Positions 1 through 10,679 are shown, counted from the first letter of the stretch. The stretch is DNA of 64,000 nt from Aquilaria yunnanensis (GCA_039654915.1 CM077597.1:80354001-80418000); one strand, 5' to 3'. Numbers and translations are program-made. The notes: generated by a model not told the origin, from the letters alone.

Positions 1-949
1 AAATAACTTTGGATTTACTTACTTTGGCATCTGAACTAAGGGAAGTACTTGAAAAGCCTTTACAGCAATTTTTGTGGAAGTTATCGTTTATACTTGTATA
101 TACCTTAGTGGCCCAAATTAACAAGCTGGAAATTGAGCTACCAGCATCCATGTTGAAGCAAACTCTGTTTGAAGTAGGGTTTTTATTACTGTAGTTTGTT
201 TACTACATTGTGTTCTGTTGAGTAATAAAATGTAGGGCAGAGATCTAGTAGATGGAGTTATAAACAATTGAATTTAATTAAGAAATAGCACAACTCGTAG
301 TAGGCCCAAGTGTTGGGGACAAAAATAGTGACTAGTGGATATTAAAGATCATTAATCCTTGCTAGTCGTCTCTTCCAAGCAGAACATATACTTTGATGGT
401 TTAATGAACTAATTATCCTTCAATTATTAATAAATTAAATACTACTATTAATTGATACTTAATGCTAGTCAATCACTAAGTGATTATGATTCATGTCCAT
501 AACTCAACCTAAGTTATTGAATTAAGACGTATTCTTCTCAAAGTGGTAGACGGGCTAAAAAAAGTTAAAGGTACCCGGCATGCAATGAATTTATTTTCCA
601 AGTTTGGTTTCTTTTTCTTTTTTGTATTACAAATTGGTGATTACATATATCTAAGTAGAAGCTTAATATTATCTAAATAATTGTGAGCCCCATCTCTGTT
701 CAAAAAATGTTGTGTAATAATAGTCATTAGATCTGGGTGTGTGGAACAGCACCTTAATAATTACCTAACTTGGGGAATTCAAAAGCAGCTGTAAATATTA
801 GTTTTTGTTTAGGTTCCCGGATGATTTTATATTTGCCATCATATATTGATTCATATAGTTTGACATGATCAAAATTTGTATTGAAATGTATATAGGATTA
901 AAGGAACTGAGAGGGATAGCTAATGTTGAAATATTGATATGAATTAATG
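1..949. other. Intergenic AT-rich DNA, no supported gene
   Basis: AT-rich sequence. A 61-codon open frame at 9-194 (+) starts with ATG and ends in TAG but has no motif I recognise; it could be the last exon of a gene lying outside the window or chance. Nothing else in the stretch looks coding or repetitive. Confidence 0.4.
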
Positions 950-1393
950 AAGACCAACCATCACAAACTAGCAACGGTTGACCCTCATTAAATTAGCGAA
1001 GTCTACCCGTCGCTAATTCCTTCGCTAATTAGTGATGGCTAATTATCACTAATTAGTGAAAGCCATTCATCACTAAATTAGTGACAGCTAACTATCACTA
1101 ATTAGTGACGACTTGACTTTGCTAAAAATGCCTAAAATTAGTAACAGTTAACTGTCACTAAGGTGAAAAAAATTAGCGACAGCTAATCGTCGCTAACTTA
1201 GCAACAACTAACCTTCGCTAAAACATCCATGTCAAATTATCGCTAATGCTCCGGCAACATGCCGGTGCCGGTAATTAAATGATTGTCAATGTTGCAATGA
1301 TGGTAGTCATCACTAATAGATTAGCAGTGAGTAATTTAGATGCGAACATGTTAGCAACGGTTAGTCATCACTAAAACCATTTTTTTAATAGTG
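950..1393. mobile_element. CACTA-type transposon end with subterminal repeats (fragment)
   Basis: About ten degenerate copies, in both orientations, of a short motif like TTAGCGACGGNTA / TAACCGTCGCTAA fill 960-1375. The block stops at CCATTTTTTTAATAGTG (ending at 1393), which is the inverse of a CACTATTAAAAAAATGG terminus. Arrays of short inverted and direct subterminal motifs next to a CACTA end are the hallmark of En/Spm-type elements. I found no matching CACTA left end upstream, so this looks like a truncated or non-autonomous copy. No coding capacity is seen. Confidence 0.55.
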
Positions 1394-2371
1394 TTACAAG
1401 CTATTTCCAGACATGTCTTTACACCATGGCTTTTAGCCCATTCCATCAAGCAATTCTCCTTACGACAATTGTAACTTTTATTCACTTTGCTCTCCCCTTT
1501 TACACTTCACCCCAAGTTCATGAATCCACTTAATGAAGATAACTCGCAAATGTCGCATGGCACTATTTTTGTATTTGTCCTTGACTTGACAGTGAATCTG
1601 TAGCTATAGAATCCACCTTCATCCATTTCACCAAAATAAAAGCTCTGCCTGTATCTTAATAAAAATTGATTACTCATTAAGTGCCAATTAGACTTTGGAC
1701 ACCTTGCACCATTTGTAGAGATAGAGAATATTTACCAGCTACTCTTAAGGAAGTAAATATCTTTGAAGAGAAATCATGCTAAACAACTAGCTTAAAGGGG
1801 AAGATCTTTAATTTGCCTAAACTAAATGTATGATTCTAGCTATCCAAAACATTCTCTTCAAAGTAGAACTTAACCAATCAGGAGAAGATTTTATCTCTTG
1901 ATAATAAGTACTTGTTTCTTTATACCAAAACCCTTTTCATTTAGCAATTTCTGCCAAAATAAATAGAAATCAAAAGTCAACAACACAGGTGCTCGTGGAT
2001 AATAATGATTATACGCATCCCTAATAAGACCCTTCAACAAATGAGATTATCCTCACACAGAAATTACTGCTACTGGAACCAAACATCCCCCCTCCCCCAA
2101 AAAAAAAGAAGAAGAAAAAGAAAAAATGAGAAAAAAAGTATTGAACAGAAAATAGTGGAATCAATACATGCTTTATGTAAATTCTGACCTTCTTTTTCTC
2201 AAATAAAGAATCATTTACGGGTAGCTCAAAAGTCAATGAGCAGCCATCATTAGTTTCATCAACCTTCCAACATGAAAATTGCTGCTACTAGGGGAAAAAA
2301 AAAAGAACCAGAAACAAATAAAAGTAGCTAGAGGACTCAAAAAGAGTAACAAGGTAATGCAAGAAACTTTG
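1394..2371. other. Intergenic DNA, no supported gene
   Basis: Unremarkable AT-rich sequence with an A/G-rich low-complexity patch near 2095-2135. The open frames at 2005-2236 on both strands derive from that patch and are not convincing. Confidence 0.5.
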
Positions 2372-2376
2372 CTCCG

Positions 2377-2570
2377 TAAAGGAACACTGAAACAGGCGAA
2401 GGATTACAATGTTTGACCACACCACACTGGTGGCTAGCCAACAAGGTTATATAGATGTTCAAGTGATAAGCGTATAGTAGTAAGATAGATACAGGTGAAA
2501 AGAATAGATAAATACAAGAAGTATAAGAGATATAGTTTAGTATTATCTCTATTATCTAGGATTGCTAACA
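2377..2570 (-). repeat. 3' LTR of the copia element
   Basis: This 194-bp copy pairs with 8181-8374. It ends at GCTAACA (TGTTAGC on the minus strand). The adjacent 2571-2581 reads TTGAGGTGGGA on the minus strand, a typical polypurine tract for plus-strand priming. Confidence 0.93.
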
Positions 2571-2879
2571 TCCCACCTCAATGTCAATGGTTGGCAACGC
2601 ACGTTGAGATTGTCACGAAAGAGAGAAAAGGGTTGCTGGGGTAGTGGCTTAGTTAGAACATCCGCAAGCTGATCTTTGCTCGAGATGAACCGGACTTGGA
2701 GATTCCCTACTGCAACTCGTTCACGCACAAAGTGAAAATCAATTTCAATGTGCTTGGTACGTGCATGGAAGATAGGATTGAGTGTAAGGTGTGTTGTTCC
2801 AAGGTTGTCACACTAAATAATAGGCGGAGTTGGAAGGGAGATGCCTAGCTCGCATAGGAGGTATTGCAATCATATAATT

Positions 2880-4022
2880 TCAGCTGTGGCATTTGCTAGC
2901 TTTGTATTCAGCTTCAGTGCTGGAGCGAGAGACAATGACCTGCTTTCTTGAGCTCCAAGAAATTAGGTTAAAGCCGAGAAAAATATAATATCCGCTAGTA
3001 GATCTTCGATCATCGACACAGTTAGCCCAGTCAGCATCAAAAAAGGCACTTAAGGTGGTGAGCTGAAACCGCCTAATATACAAACCAAGGTGGGATGTGT
3101 GTTTGAGATATCGAAGAAAACGTATCACAGCAGACCAATGGGTCGTGGTTGGTTGGTGCATAAACTGACAAATCTTGTTAACAGCAAAGGAGATGTCGGG
3201 TCATGTAAGTATGAGATACTGGAGAATTCCAACAGTGCTTCGATACACGGAAGCGTTAGATAATGCCGTACCATGCTCACTGGAGAATGCGTTACTTGTG
3301 GACATAGGTGTAAACACTGGTTTTGCGTCAGACATGTTGGTGCAAGCCAAGAGATCAACAATTTATTTATATTGTGACAGTAAAAAACTAGTAGAAAGAT
3401 GAATGGCTTCTATATCAAGAAAGTAATTTAGGTCTCCCAAGTCTGAAAGTAATTTAGGTTTCCCAAGTCTTTCATTGGGAAGTCACGACGCAACTTGTAA
3501 ATGATATCATCAATGGCTGTAGGGTTGGAACTAGTGATGATTACATCATCAACATAGATGAGCATATAAATAACCAGATTCTTCTTGCGCAAAATGAAGA
3601 GAGATGGGTTAGCTTTGGACAGAGAAAAGCCATAGGCGTGGAGTCTGGAACTCAATCATGAAAACCAGGCACGAGGGGCTTGTTTGAGGCCATAAATGAC
3701 CTTCTTGAGTTTACAGACATGCTCTGGAAAAGTTTGGGTGTGAAAACCCTTAAGGTTGGGCCATGTAAACTTTTTCATTGAGGAAACCATGGAGGAAGGC
3801 GTTCTGGATGTCGAGTTGGCGGATGCTCCAATTCTTTGGGACGGCAATGAAGAGGACTGCTTGGATTGTGGTTGGTTTAACAACGGGGTTAAAGGTCTCA
3901 TTATAATCAACACCAGCTTGTTGACTGAAACCTTTGGCCACAAGTCTGGCTTTGTGTTTAGCAACGGAACCATCAGGCTTGGTCTTGAGACGGTAAACCC
4001 ACTTTGAGCCAATTACATTCAT
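2880..4022 (-). pseudogene. copia pol, reverse transcriptase and RNase H part (broken)
   Basis: The minus strand at 4022-3656 shows the start of the copia RT domain (GSKWVYRLK, KARLVAKGFSQ, LDIQNAFLHG, YGLKQAPRAWF). 3655-3428 continues it with the YVDD catalytic box (LIYVDDVIITS). 3161-2880 is RNase H, with [22 protein letters not shown] and [10 protein letters not shown] stop falls just after the APRAWF motif, a frame change lies around 3740-3760, and a 26-bp tandem duplication (3419-3470) disrupts the frame after MKDLGNLNYF. Without repair no continuous polyprotein is possible. Confidence 0.9.
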
Positions 4023-4235
4023 ATGTGGTCTGAGAAGGACTAGAGTCCAGGTCTGATTCTTTATGAGTGCTTAGAACTCATCTTGCATAGCGTCCCGCTA
4101 GGCTCAATCTTTTACTATAAAAGAGAAACACGAAGGTTCTTTAGTCTTAACACTTTCAGTAAGCAAGGCCTTGCAAATTGGGTACCGAATGGTGCCGTTA
4201 GTGTATTACTTAGGCTTGACAATGTTCTCTCAGAG

Positions 4236-5624
4236 TCATGTTTGCATTGAATGTCTCAGCACAGGTGGTGGAGGCATCGAAATGGAATGATTCAAATCAA
4301 GTGCTGCTGGTGAATTTGAGTAGGTTTGATTGATTGCTGAAGATACATCAATTGCAGAGGAAGGTTCTGGAGATGGTAAGACAGTAGTTGTGCTGAGTTG
4401 GGGTAAGAGTGACACAGAAGGTAGGAGGAGTGCACCTAAGGAAGAATTTTGAGTACTTGAACCTGAAATAGTTTTTCTAGCAGCAAAAGGAAAAATTGTT
4501 TCGTCAAATACCACATTTTTAGTGATATAAACATGACCAGAGTCAATGTCAAGGCATTTGTAGCCTTTATGATGGCTATTATATCCACTGAAGACACATT
4601 GCTTTGATCTGAAATTGTTCTTTCGAGTATTGTAGGGACGTAGGTGAGGCCAGCAAGCACATCCAAAGGCCTTAAGAAAGTTATAATCTGGCTTGACATG
4701 GAAAAGACATTCCAAAGGAGAATGATTACCTAGAACCGACGTAGGCATGCGATTGATTAGGAATGTGGCTGTTTGGAAGGCTTCATCCCAGAATTTTAAT
4801 GGCATGGTGGATTGGGCAAGAAGAACAAGACCTGTTTCAACAATGTGTCTGTGTTTGCATTCAACAGATCTGTTTTGTTGATTAGTGTAGGGACAAGAAA
4901 TTCGATGCTTGATGCCTTATGACTGAAGGGAAGTATTCAGCTGTCGGTATTCTGCCCCCCAATCAGTCTAGATGGATTGGATTTTTCTGTTGAAGAGTCT
5001 CTCAACATGTGTTTGAAAGTGAGGAAATATTTTCTCTACATCAAACTTGCTTGAGACGGGAAAAATCCATGTAAATTTGCTAAAATCATCAACAAAACTC
5101 ACATAATATGAATGTCCATTAATAGACTTAATTGTGGGTCCCCATACATCTAAATAGAGGAAACTTGGATACTGACTTTGAAGTAGGAAAAGAAAGCCTA
5201 TGACTCTTAGCTTGTTGACAGGCATTACAAACGTTAGAATCATTAGTTGAACTTATTGACAATTGGTTGTGATTGATAATGAAATGACCAACACGACTAG
5301 AGGTATGACCAAAACGCTGGTGCCAGTGGTCTGTGCTTGCTCACTTACCAAAAAAAAGTGTTTTATAATTGGAGGGTGAAAATGGTGAAGGCAGTTGGTA
5401 GAGTCCATTTTTACATGGACCTTGGAGTAACTTTGTCTTCGTGACTTGATCCTTCACAAAAAAATGATTAGGGTGAAATTCTAGAAAGGCATTATTTTCA
5501 CGAGCCAACTTGCTAACTGAAATAAGATTTTTTGAGATGCTTGGAACATGAAGAACATTTGAAAGCTTAAGAGGGCGAGAAGTGGTAGGAATGGAAGAAT
5601 AACTGATGTTTTTAATGTTCAAAC
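4236..5624 (-). pseudogene. copia pol, GAG-pre-integrase and integrase part (broken)
   Basis: 5624-5341 encodes the copia pre-integrase region (LSNVLHVPSISKNLISVSKL). 5243-4968 starts the integrase core (YLDVWGP, then YYVSFVDDFSKFTWIF). The second catalytic aspartate is recognisable in TDWGAEY just after a stop near 4968, and the glutamate in NRSVECKHRHIVE near 4860. 4805-4236 holds the integrase C-terminal part (PLKFWDEAFQTATFLINRMP, then VVFDETIFPF). All three DDE residues are still visible, but the frame is cut by several stops. Confidence 0.88.
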
Positions 5625-7052
5625 TGTTGGGTTTCAGGAGCCAAACAGCGCAGCGAAATTTAACCGAAACCCTCCAGGATCCAAGTGAAACGGGGTAAAC
5701 CGGGTGTTCGAAAATTTTCATACCTAATTTTCGGTTGAGATCTCTCACTTAACTGTAGAGTCGAATCACAAAACCTGAATAGTTGACGTGTTCAGGCTCT
5801 CTATGGTATCCACACGAGCCTCTCGGGATCACCACGCTTCCACCACGTCCCGGCAGATGCGTTTCTCTTGCGCTCATAGTGCTAGCTTGCGTCCTCCAAG
5901 GAATTGCAAGAGAAGAGTGCGGCTGTCCTTTTGGGAGGCTAGGGCAAGGAGACCTGCGAATTTCTCACTAGAAGTTGTATTTATAGTGAGACTCAACTTT
6001 CAGGCCTAATGAGTTTCAAAGCCCTAATCCAATTAGGATTTAATTTCGTGCTTAATAATGGCTCAACTATTGGGCCCATTATTAATACGAAATTAAAGTA
6101 AAACCATAACTCAAATAATTAGCCCATGCACTCTAATGATCCAAATAGCTTTATGTGTGCGACCCAATAGGCTCTTATCACGTTGGCAATGATCATAAAT
6201 CACATTTATGATCATAAGCAATGAGCGGTGTCTAGCAACACATCATTGCTACCCAAGTGACAAGATTGTCGATGATTCGACTAAACCTTTATGATCTTTA
6301 TCAATATATGCCATTCTCACTTTGTCCAAGATATCAAGATTAAGCACGAGACATGGAATGTGTCACTCTCGTATAGCCCAATCTTTGGTTTCTTGATTAC
6401 CGAGTAGACTAACTTAAACTGATGACATTGATATCATATATCAACTCATCCGAGCATGGCCATACATTTTCTAAGTCTCACTCTATCAAGAGGCCCGAAG
6501 ATATCACTCTCGTTACATAGGAGGGACAAATCCCATCTTGATCATACAAATCCCTCCGCATGATATGTGACATACCCAATGACCTCCTTCAAGTTCACTC
6601 AGTTACGAGCAATAAAGGAAAGTATCAAAGTATGTAACTCACATGTAGGGAACTTTGATGATCTTAGGTCGAAGGACTACATATACTATGATCACTATGA
6701 GAATCACTTATGACACTCATATAACGATCCATGTAGTGTTCTCATGGTGAGTCGGTCCAGTACACAAGTTCTCCAACTTGTACCCATATATAGACTACAT
6801 ATCTCATATTAGTCTCCACATATGCTAGTCGTTATGTATTATTACAACCCGCTCCACAATAATACTTACAATAATACTAGACCAGGGATGTTTAAGAATA
6901 TCATTATTCTAGGGTTACAATTATGTTTGTTAAGTTACGTAGAAACAAAACAACAAACATAATTGCTGGATTAATGCCTTAATAAAATATCATGACTCAA
7001 TGTGCAAAAAATACAATCATCTCATGATTGGCTTTTGGGCACAACACTAACA
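5625..7052. mobile_element. Solo LTR nested in the copia element
   Basis: This 1,428-bp insertion starts TGTTGGGTTTC, ends ACACTAACA and has perfect CAAAC target duplications (5620-5624 and 7053-7057). Removing it rejoins the host copia frame between the HVGNGAG motif on one side and SLNIKNI on the other. No gag or pol coding is present, so it is best read as a solo LTR left by LTR-LTR recombination. It contains an embedded forward open frame (5783-6009) that I regard as chance. Confidence 0.88.
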
Positions 7053-7057
7053 CAAAC

Positions 7058-8145
7058 CTGCTCCATTACCAACATGCACTTGATCCGACCCACTGCATTT
7101 GTCATAGGCTGTGAGTTTTGAGAGATCTGCGGTGACATGATCATTGGCTTCCGAGTTTGCATACCAATTGAGTTCTATATGATAGCTTGGTTTGTGACCA
7201 TACCAGCAAAGTGATCAGCCGATTCTTGGTAAGAATGATCAAAATGATGGTGACACCTTAACACAGAGTGACCAGGCCTGGAGCACACTTGGCAAATTAG
7301 TCTGGGGGTGGCATTACTGTTGGTGGCTTGACTGCGTCCTCTGCCACGCCACTTGTGGTTCAAGTTACTTCAGCCACGTCCTTGATTGTGGGAGTTGCGT
7401 GTTGCAACATTTACTGCTGGTATTTGAGTTGCGAGTGATGCAGCAGAGTTGTGTTATTCCAACCTGAGTTCATAGCTCATCAAATATCCATAGAGATCAT
7501 TCAAAGAAATAGGATCAACTCGTGTAGTGATAAAAGTAACTAAGGGATCATATTCAGATGAGAGTCCAGCCAAGATGTAAAAAACAGTTTCGAATTCTTG
7601 AAGTGGCTGACCTACAGTAGCAAGAACATCAGCCAAACCTTTAACTTTTTTGAAGCAATCTGTGATGGAGAGGTCTTTCTTCCGAATGGTAGAGAGTTGG
7701 TAGCGAATTTGCATGATCCGAGCATGCGACTAGCTTGAGAAGAACTTCTCAAGAGCTTCCCATACCTGATGTACGGTGCTGAAGTTGATCACATGAGCAA
7801 GTATCTCTTCTGAGAGAGAAGAGATCAGGGCACTAAGTATGATTTGGTCCTGCTGGTGCCAAATTTGATAAGCAAGATTTGCTGCTTGATTCCCATCGTC
7901 ATCCTGGATAAGTTGCGATAGAGCCTGTGTAGTCCCATTGACGAATCCGAGTAAATTCTATCCTCGTAGGTAGGGCAAAATTGAGCCTTCCAAAGCTGGT
8001 AGTAGTCACGGTTAAGTTTAATGGTAATGAGGTGGCCAAGATTCAAGTTTTGTGTTGGGATAGGAGTGATTGGGAGAGTCGGACTTGAGAGAAGATTGGA
8101 GGATGAGCCACTGAAAGGTGTAGAGGGAGTTTTGTTGGAGGCCAT
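7058..8145 (-). pseudogene. copia gag and protease part (broken)
   Basis: The likely start is the ATG at 8145, 24 bp after the primer-binding site. The frame encodes MASNKTPSTPF, the LNRDYYQLWKAQ motif of UBN2/DUF4219-type gag, and (7714-7454) a gag core. 7363-7175 contains a canonical CCHC zinc knuckle, CQVCSRPGHSVLRC. The following segment leads into the protease, but the expected catalytic DSG reads NSE. There is a frameshift near 7983 and stops near 7958, 7730 and 7455. Confidence 0.88.
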
Positions 8146-8168
8146 TATGAAGTTGACGTAGTTCTAAT

Positions 8169-8180
8169 GCTCTGATACCA
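8169..8180 (-). promoter_or_regulatory. Primer-binding site of the copia element
   Basis: On the minus strand this reads TGGTATCAGAGC, the classical plant copia site complementary to the 3' end of initiator methionine tRNA. It lies directly against the 5' LTR (8181). Confidence 0.92.
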
Positions 8181-8374
8181 TAAAGGAACACTGATACAAG
8201 TGAAGGATTACAATGTTTGACCACACCACACTGGTGGCCAGCCAACAAGGTTATATAGATGTTCAAGTGGTAAGCGTACAGTAGTAAGATAGATACAGGT
8301 GATAAGAAGAGATAAATAGAAGAAGTACAAGAGATATAGTTTGGTATTATCTTTATTATCCAGGATCGCTAACA
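8181..8374 (-). repeat. 5' LTR of the copia element
   Basis: This 194-bp copy pairs with 2377-2570 and has the same ends. It should hold the promoter and R region; no attempt was made to place the TATA box. Confidence 0.93.
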
Positions 8375-8379
8375 CTCCA

Positions 8380-9060
8380 GGATCAAGTAATCGGAGGAGG
8401 GGAGGCAGAGGTGCATAGACAGAGGAGAAAGAGGAGGATCATTGGGGACAATTGGGCAGCGTGGTGAAGCTTTCCTCTAAAGGACATGAAAAGGAAAAAA
8501 ATTGAAAATATATACATTTTCATAGTTTTAGGAGTGAAATAGAAAATAGTAAAGTTTTAAAACTCAAATAAAAAATTTTACTATATTAGGGTTGATTATG
8601 CACTTTTCCCTCCACCAGATGCTCATTCTATTATTTCTTAACAGCTTGACCTAGCTAACGGCAGAACAAATGATATAACATTTCTATAGCTAGAGAATGA
8701 ATGGTATAATATTTTGTAATTTCAGGATAAATCCATAACATGAGTCTTAGCTTAATAATGATGAGTACTATTTATCCAATGAGGTAAATATTAGTTTTGA
8801 GTTTAGGTTTAGTTGCGTCACTTAGTATTTCAGTGACCAACATGATCAAAATATTTTTGGTAAGTTTGTGCTAGGGGTTATTTTGTTTACCAAATCATAT
8901 TTAGATTCAAATATTTTTTATTTGTTTCTAATAAAATATTTGAAATTTATTTACCGATCTGATTATTTGGTGTTTACTTGTAATTCTTTTTTAAAAATAT
9001 TTCATCAATTTTGGGGGGAGGGGTGGAATTTTATAGTTCCAATGGCGTTGGAATATTCAA
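8380..9060. other. Intergenic AT-rich DNA
   Basis: No gene or clear repeat is seen. The small forward frame at 8868-9065 is Phe/Leu/Ile-rich, as expected of translated AT-rich DNA. Confidence 0.5.
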
Positions 9061-9334
9061 AGTAAAAATTTTCAATTTCTAGCAAACAATGTGAAAGGAA
9101 AATTTTCAATTACCAATTGATATTCATCAGAAAATGACCACTAGAAATATTGAATTAAAAAAATCCATTTTTGTTGGCAATTTCTAGCATATACACATTG
9201 GAATTTCCAACAGATAGTCTAAATATCACCGGCTTAACCGCCAAAAAATGATGCCCAACAGTTTTCCGCCAGCAATCGTTAGAAATTTTCAACAATAATA
9301 AACCATCAGGAATTGAGATTAAATTTTAGTAGTG
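9061..9334. mobile_element. Possible CACTA-type end fragment
   Basis: Several copies of a GGAAATTTTCAA-like motif in both orientations precede AAATTTTAGTAGTG ending at 9334, the inverse of a CACTACTAAAATTT terminus. The subterminal motifs are weaker than at 950-1393 and no left end was found. Confidence 0.35.
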
Positions 9335-9849
9335 TGTCTTAATATTGTTTGCTAAAAAGAGGGAAAGAAAACGTGTTCTTTCCATTCTTATGGGGATCCA
9401 AAAAGATCTGAAAACACATATGGAACATAATTGAGATAAGTAGTAAGAAAAGTGATGGAGACAAAGTAAGCAACACTTCTACTACAATAAGCAATAACTG
9501 TAACTGTACACAAGAAACATGGATACACAGTTTCTAGCTAGCTTCAATATCACTTTGTAATCAAGACTCAAGAGAGTGATTAATCTTATTATATATTTCA
9601 AGCAACTCCTTGGTTACACACCAGACAGAACACAGTACAAATTTTATTGGTTTGACCCACAAACAACACCTAATAGAGCACACATCGATCAATCTTTTTT
9701 TTTTTTTTTTGTTTTGTGGTATTCAGAATCAATATTACAAAATATTACAAAGTATAAGGTTTGAAGGGTTATTAACTATAATAGGAGAATGCCAATTTGT
9801 TGGAGACCACAAGGCCACCGAACCCAGTATTAAGACATTGTAGGAATTT
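9335..9849. other. Intergenic DNA with a T-tract
   Basis: No gene is seen. There is a poly-T run at about 9693-9710. The open frames across it (9576-9843, +) depend on the homopolymer and carry no motif. Confidence 0.45.
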
Positions 9850-9945
9850 TGGGAGAGAAGGGGGAGTGGGGCCGGGATTTGAGCTCCTGCTGTGGCCGGA
9901 GATCAATGTCCCTTTAGTTCTGCTGGTGGGACTATACCGATTGAT
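9850..9945 (-). mobile_element. SINE-like copy (tRNA-derived)
   Basis: Read on the minus strand this has an A-box-like stretch (ATCGGTATAGT) and, about 50 bp on, GAGCTCAAATCCCGG, which resembles the Pol III B box GGTTCRANNCC. The layout and following pyrimidine-rich tract match the copies at 44400-44545 and 63190-63345. It abuts the 3' end of the defensin-like gene. Confidence 0.35.
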
Positions 9946-10628
9946 CTAATTATTATGATTACCAAACCTGGTTCTAAAACAGCAGTAGCAAACGAGTTTA
10001 GGATCGGGAACACTTGAGTCTTCATATTTACAGTAATGATCCATTAAGCCAATGTGAGAAAACTGGAGACGGCAAGCAATGGCACAATTTATAAACATGT
10101 GTATACCTTTCTGGAGGTCACAATGTCCTGCAGTAGCATAGTCGTGGCAGACATCTTGAATCCTCCCTGCCATCCTTCCCCAGATATAATCATCATTTCC
10201 ACCGGGCGCTGTCCCAATATCACCACGACCATGAACTAATGTTCTGTCTCGAACATCTTCATTATTATTGTTATCTCCTTCACCAATAACTAATGTTCTG
10301 CCTGGATCATCTCCCTCAGGTACAATATCGCTAACTGCAGGAGCAGGTTGTCCCGTACTGACACCCGCATCAGGTACAATATTGCTATCTGCAGGAGCAA
10401 GTTGCCCAGGACTGACACCTGCATCCGAGATTAGCCACGAATTCTTTAGGAAACTTGCTACGATTCATGGCTTTGCAAGAGAAAATGGGCACAGAATTTT
10501 CTCAAATTTCCCAAATGCAGAAAGGAGTAGATTCAATGAAAATTTAGGAACGTACCTGGGCGCAAAAAGAGTGCAAGACAGATGCACGAGAGAAGGGCAA
10601 TTAGACATGCCACCAGAGATTTTGCCAT
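9946..10628 (-). CDS. Defensin-like secreted cysteine-rich protein, two exons
   Basis: Exon 1 is 10556-10628 and exon 2 is 9946-10418, joined across a 137-bp GT-AG intron (donor CAG|GTACGT, acceptor GATGCAG|GTGT). The frames match and give about 181 aa. Exon 1 is almost exactly a signal peptide: MAKS, then a hydrophobic core of Leu, Ile, Ala and Cys. A Pro/Ala/Asp-rich spacer with two 18-residue repeats and two RTLVxGxGD motifs follows. The C-terminal third has eight cysteines spaced C-X8-C-X11-C-X3-C-X13-C-X13-C-X-C-C, including the CX3C and CXC pairs typical of the cysteine-stabilised alpha-beta fold. Plant defensin-like peptides are secreted and act in defence or reproductive signalling; which applies here cannot be told. 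The spacer is unusually long for the family and the last two cysteines are adjacent, so this may be a distinct subfamily. Expression is not shown. Confidence 0.72.
10318..10425 (-). repeat. 54-bp tandem duplication across the exon 2 splice acceptor
   Basis: Two 54-bp units (10318-10371 and 10372-10425) are nearly identical. Each encodes 18 residues of the spacer of the defensin-like protein. The upstream unit in gene order contains the GATGCAG acceptor; the internal unit reads GATGCGG at the same place, so its AG is absent. Confidence 0.8.
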
Positions 10629-10679
10629 GTTTCCACCTAGGACGTCCAAAGATTGCTAACTTGTAACCTTTTTTCTTTT

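Larger units (their letters stand above)
2377..8374 (-). mobile_element. Ty1/copia LTR retrotransposon, degenerate, with a nested solo LTR
   Basis: A complete copia-order element read on the minus strand: 5' LTR (8181-8374), primer-binding site, gag, protease, integrase, reverse transcriptase, RNase H, polypurine tract, 3' LTR (2377-2570). Both LTRs are 194 bp, differ at 14 positions by eye (about 93% identical, no indels) and are flanked by CTCCG (2372-2376) and CTCCA (8375-8379), a 5-bp target duplication with one change. The LTR outer end starts TGTTAGC; the inner end reads CCTTTA rather than the usual CA. Subtracting the 1,433 bp nested insertion gives an original length of about 4.6 kb. 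Gag and pol are broken by stops and frameshifts, so the element cannot be autonomous. Confidence 0.93.

Noticed and set aside
1..194. Possible terminal exon of a gene entering from the left
   Set aside because: 61 codons with no recognisable motif and no visible splice acceptor context; not enough to call a gene.
5783..6009. Two overlapping forward frames in the nested solo LTR
   Set aside because: They are short, have no motif, and lie within an LTR; more likely chance openness in a GC-richer part.
10268..10666. Forward open frame of 132 codons
   Set aside because: It is antisense to the two-exon cysteine-rich gene, whose splice borders, signal peptide and cysteine spacing are far better support; the forward product is a translation of the 54-bp repeats.
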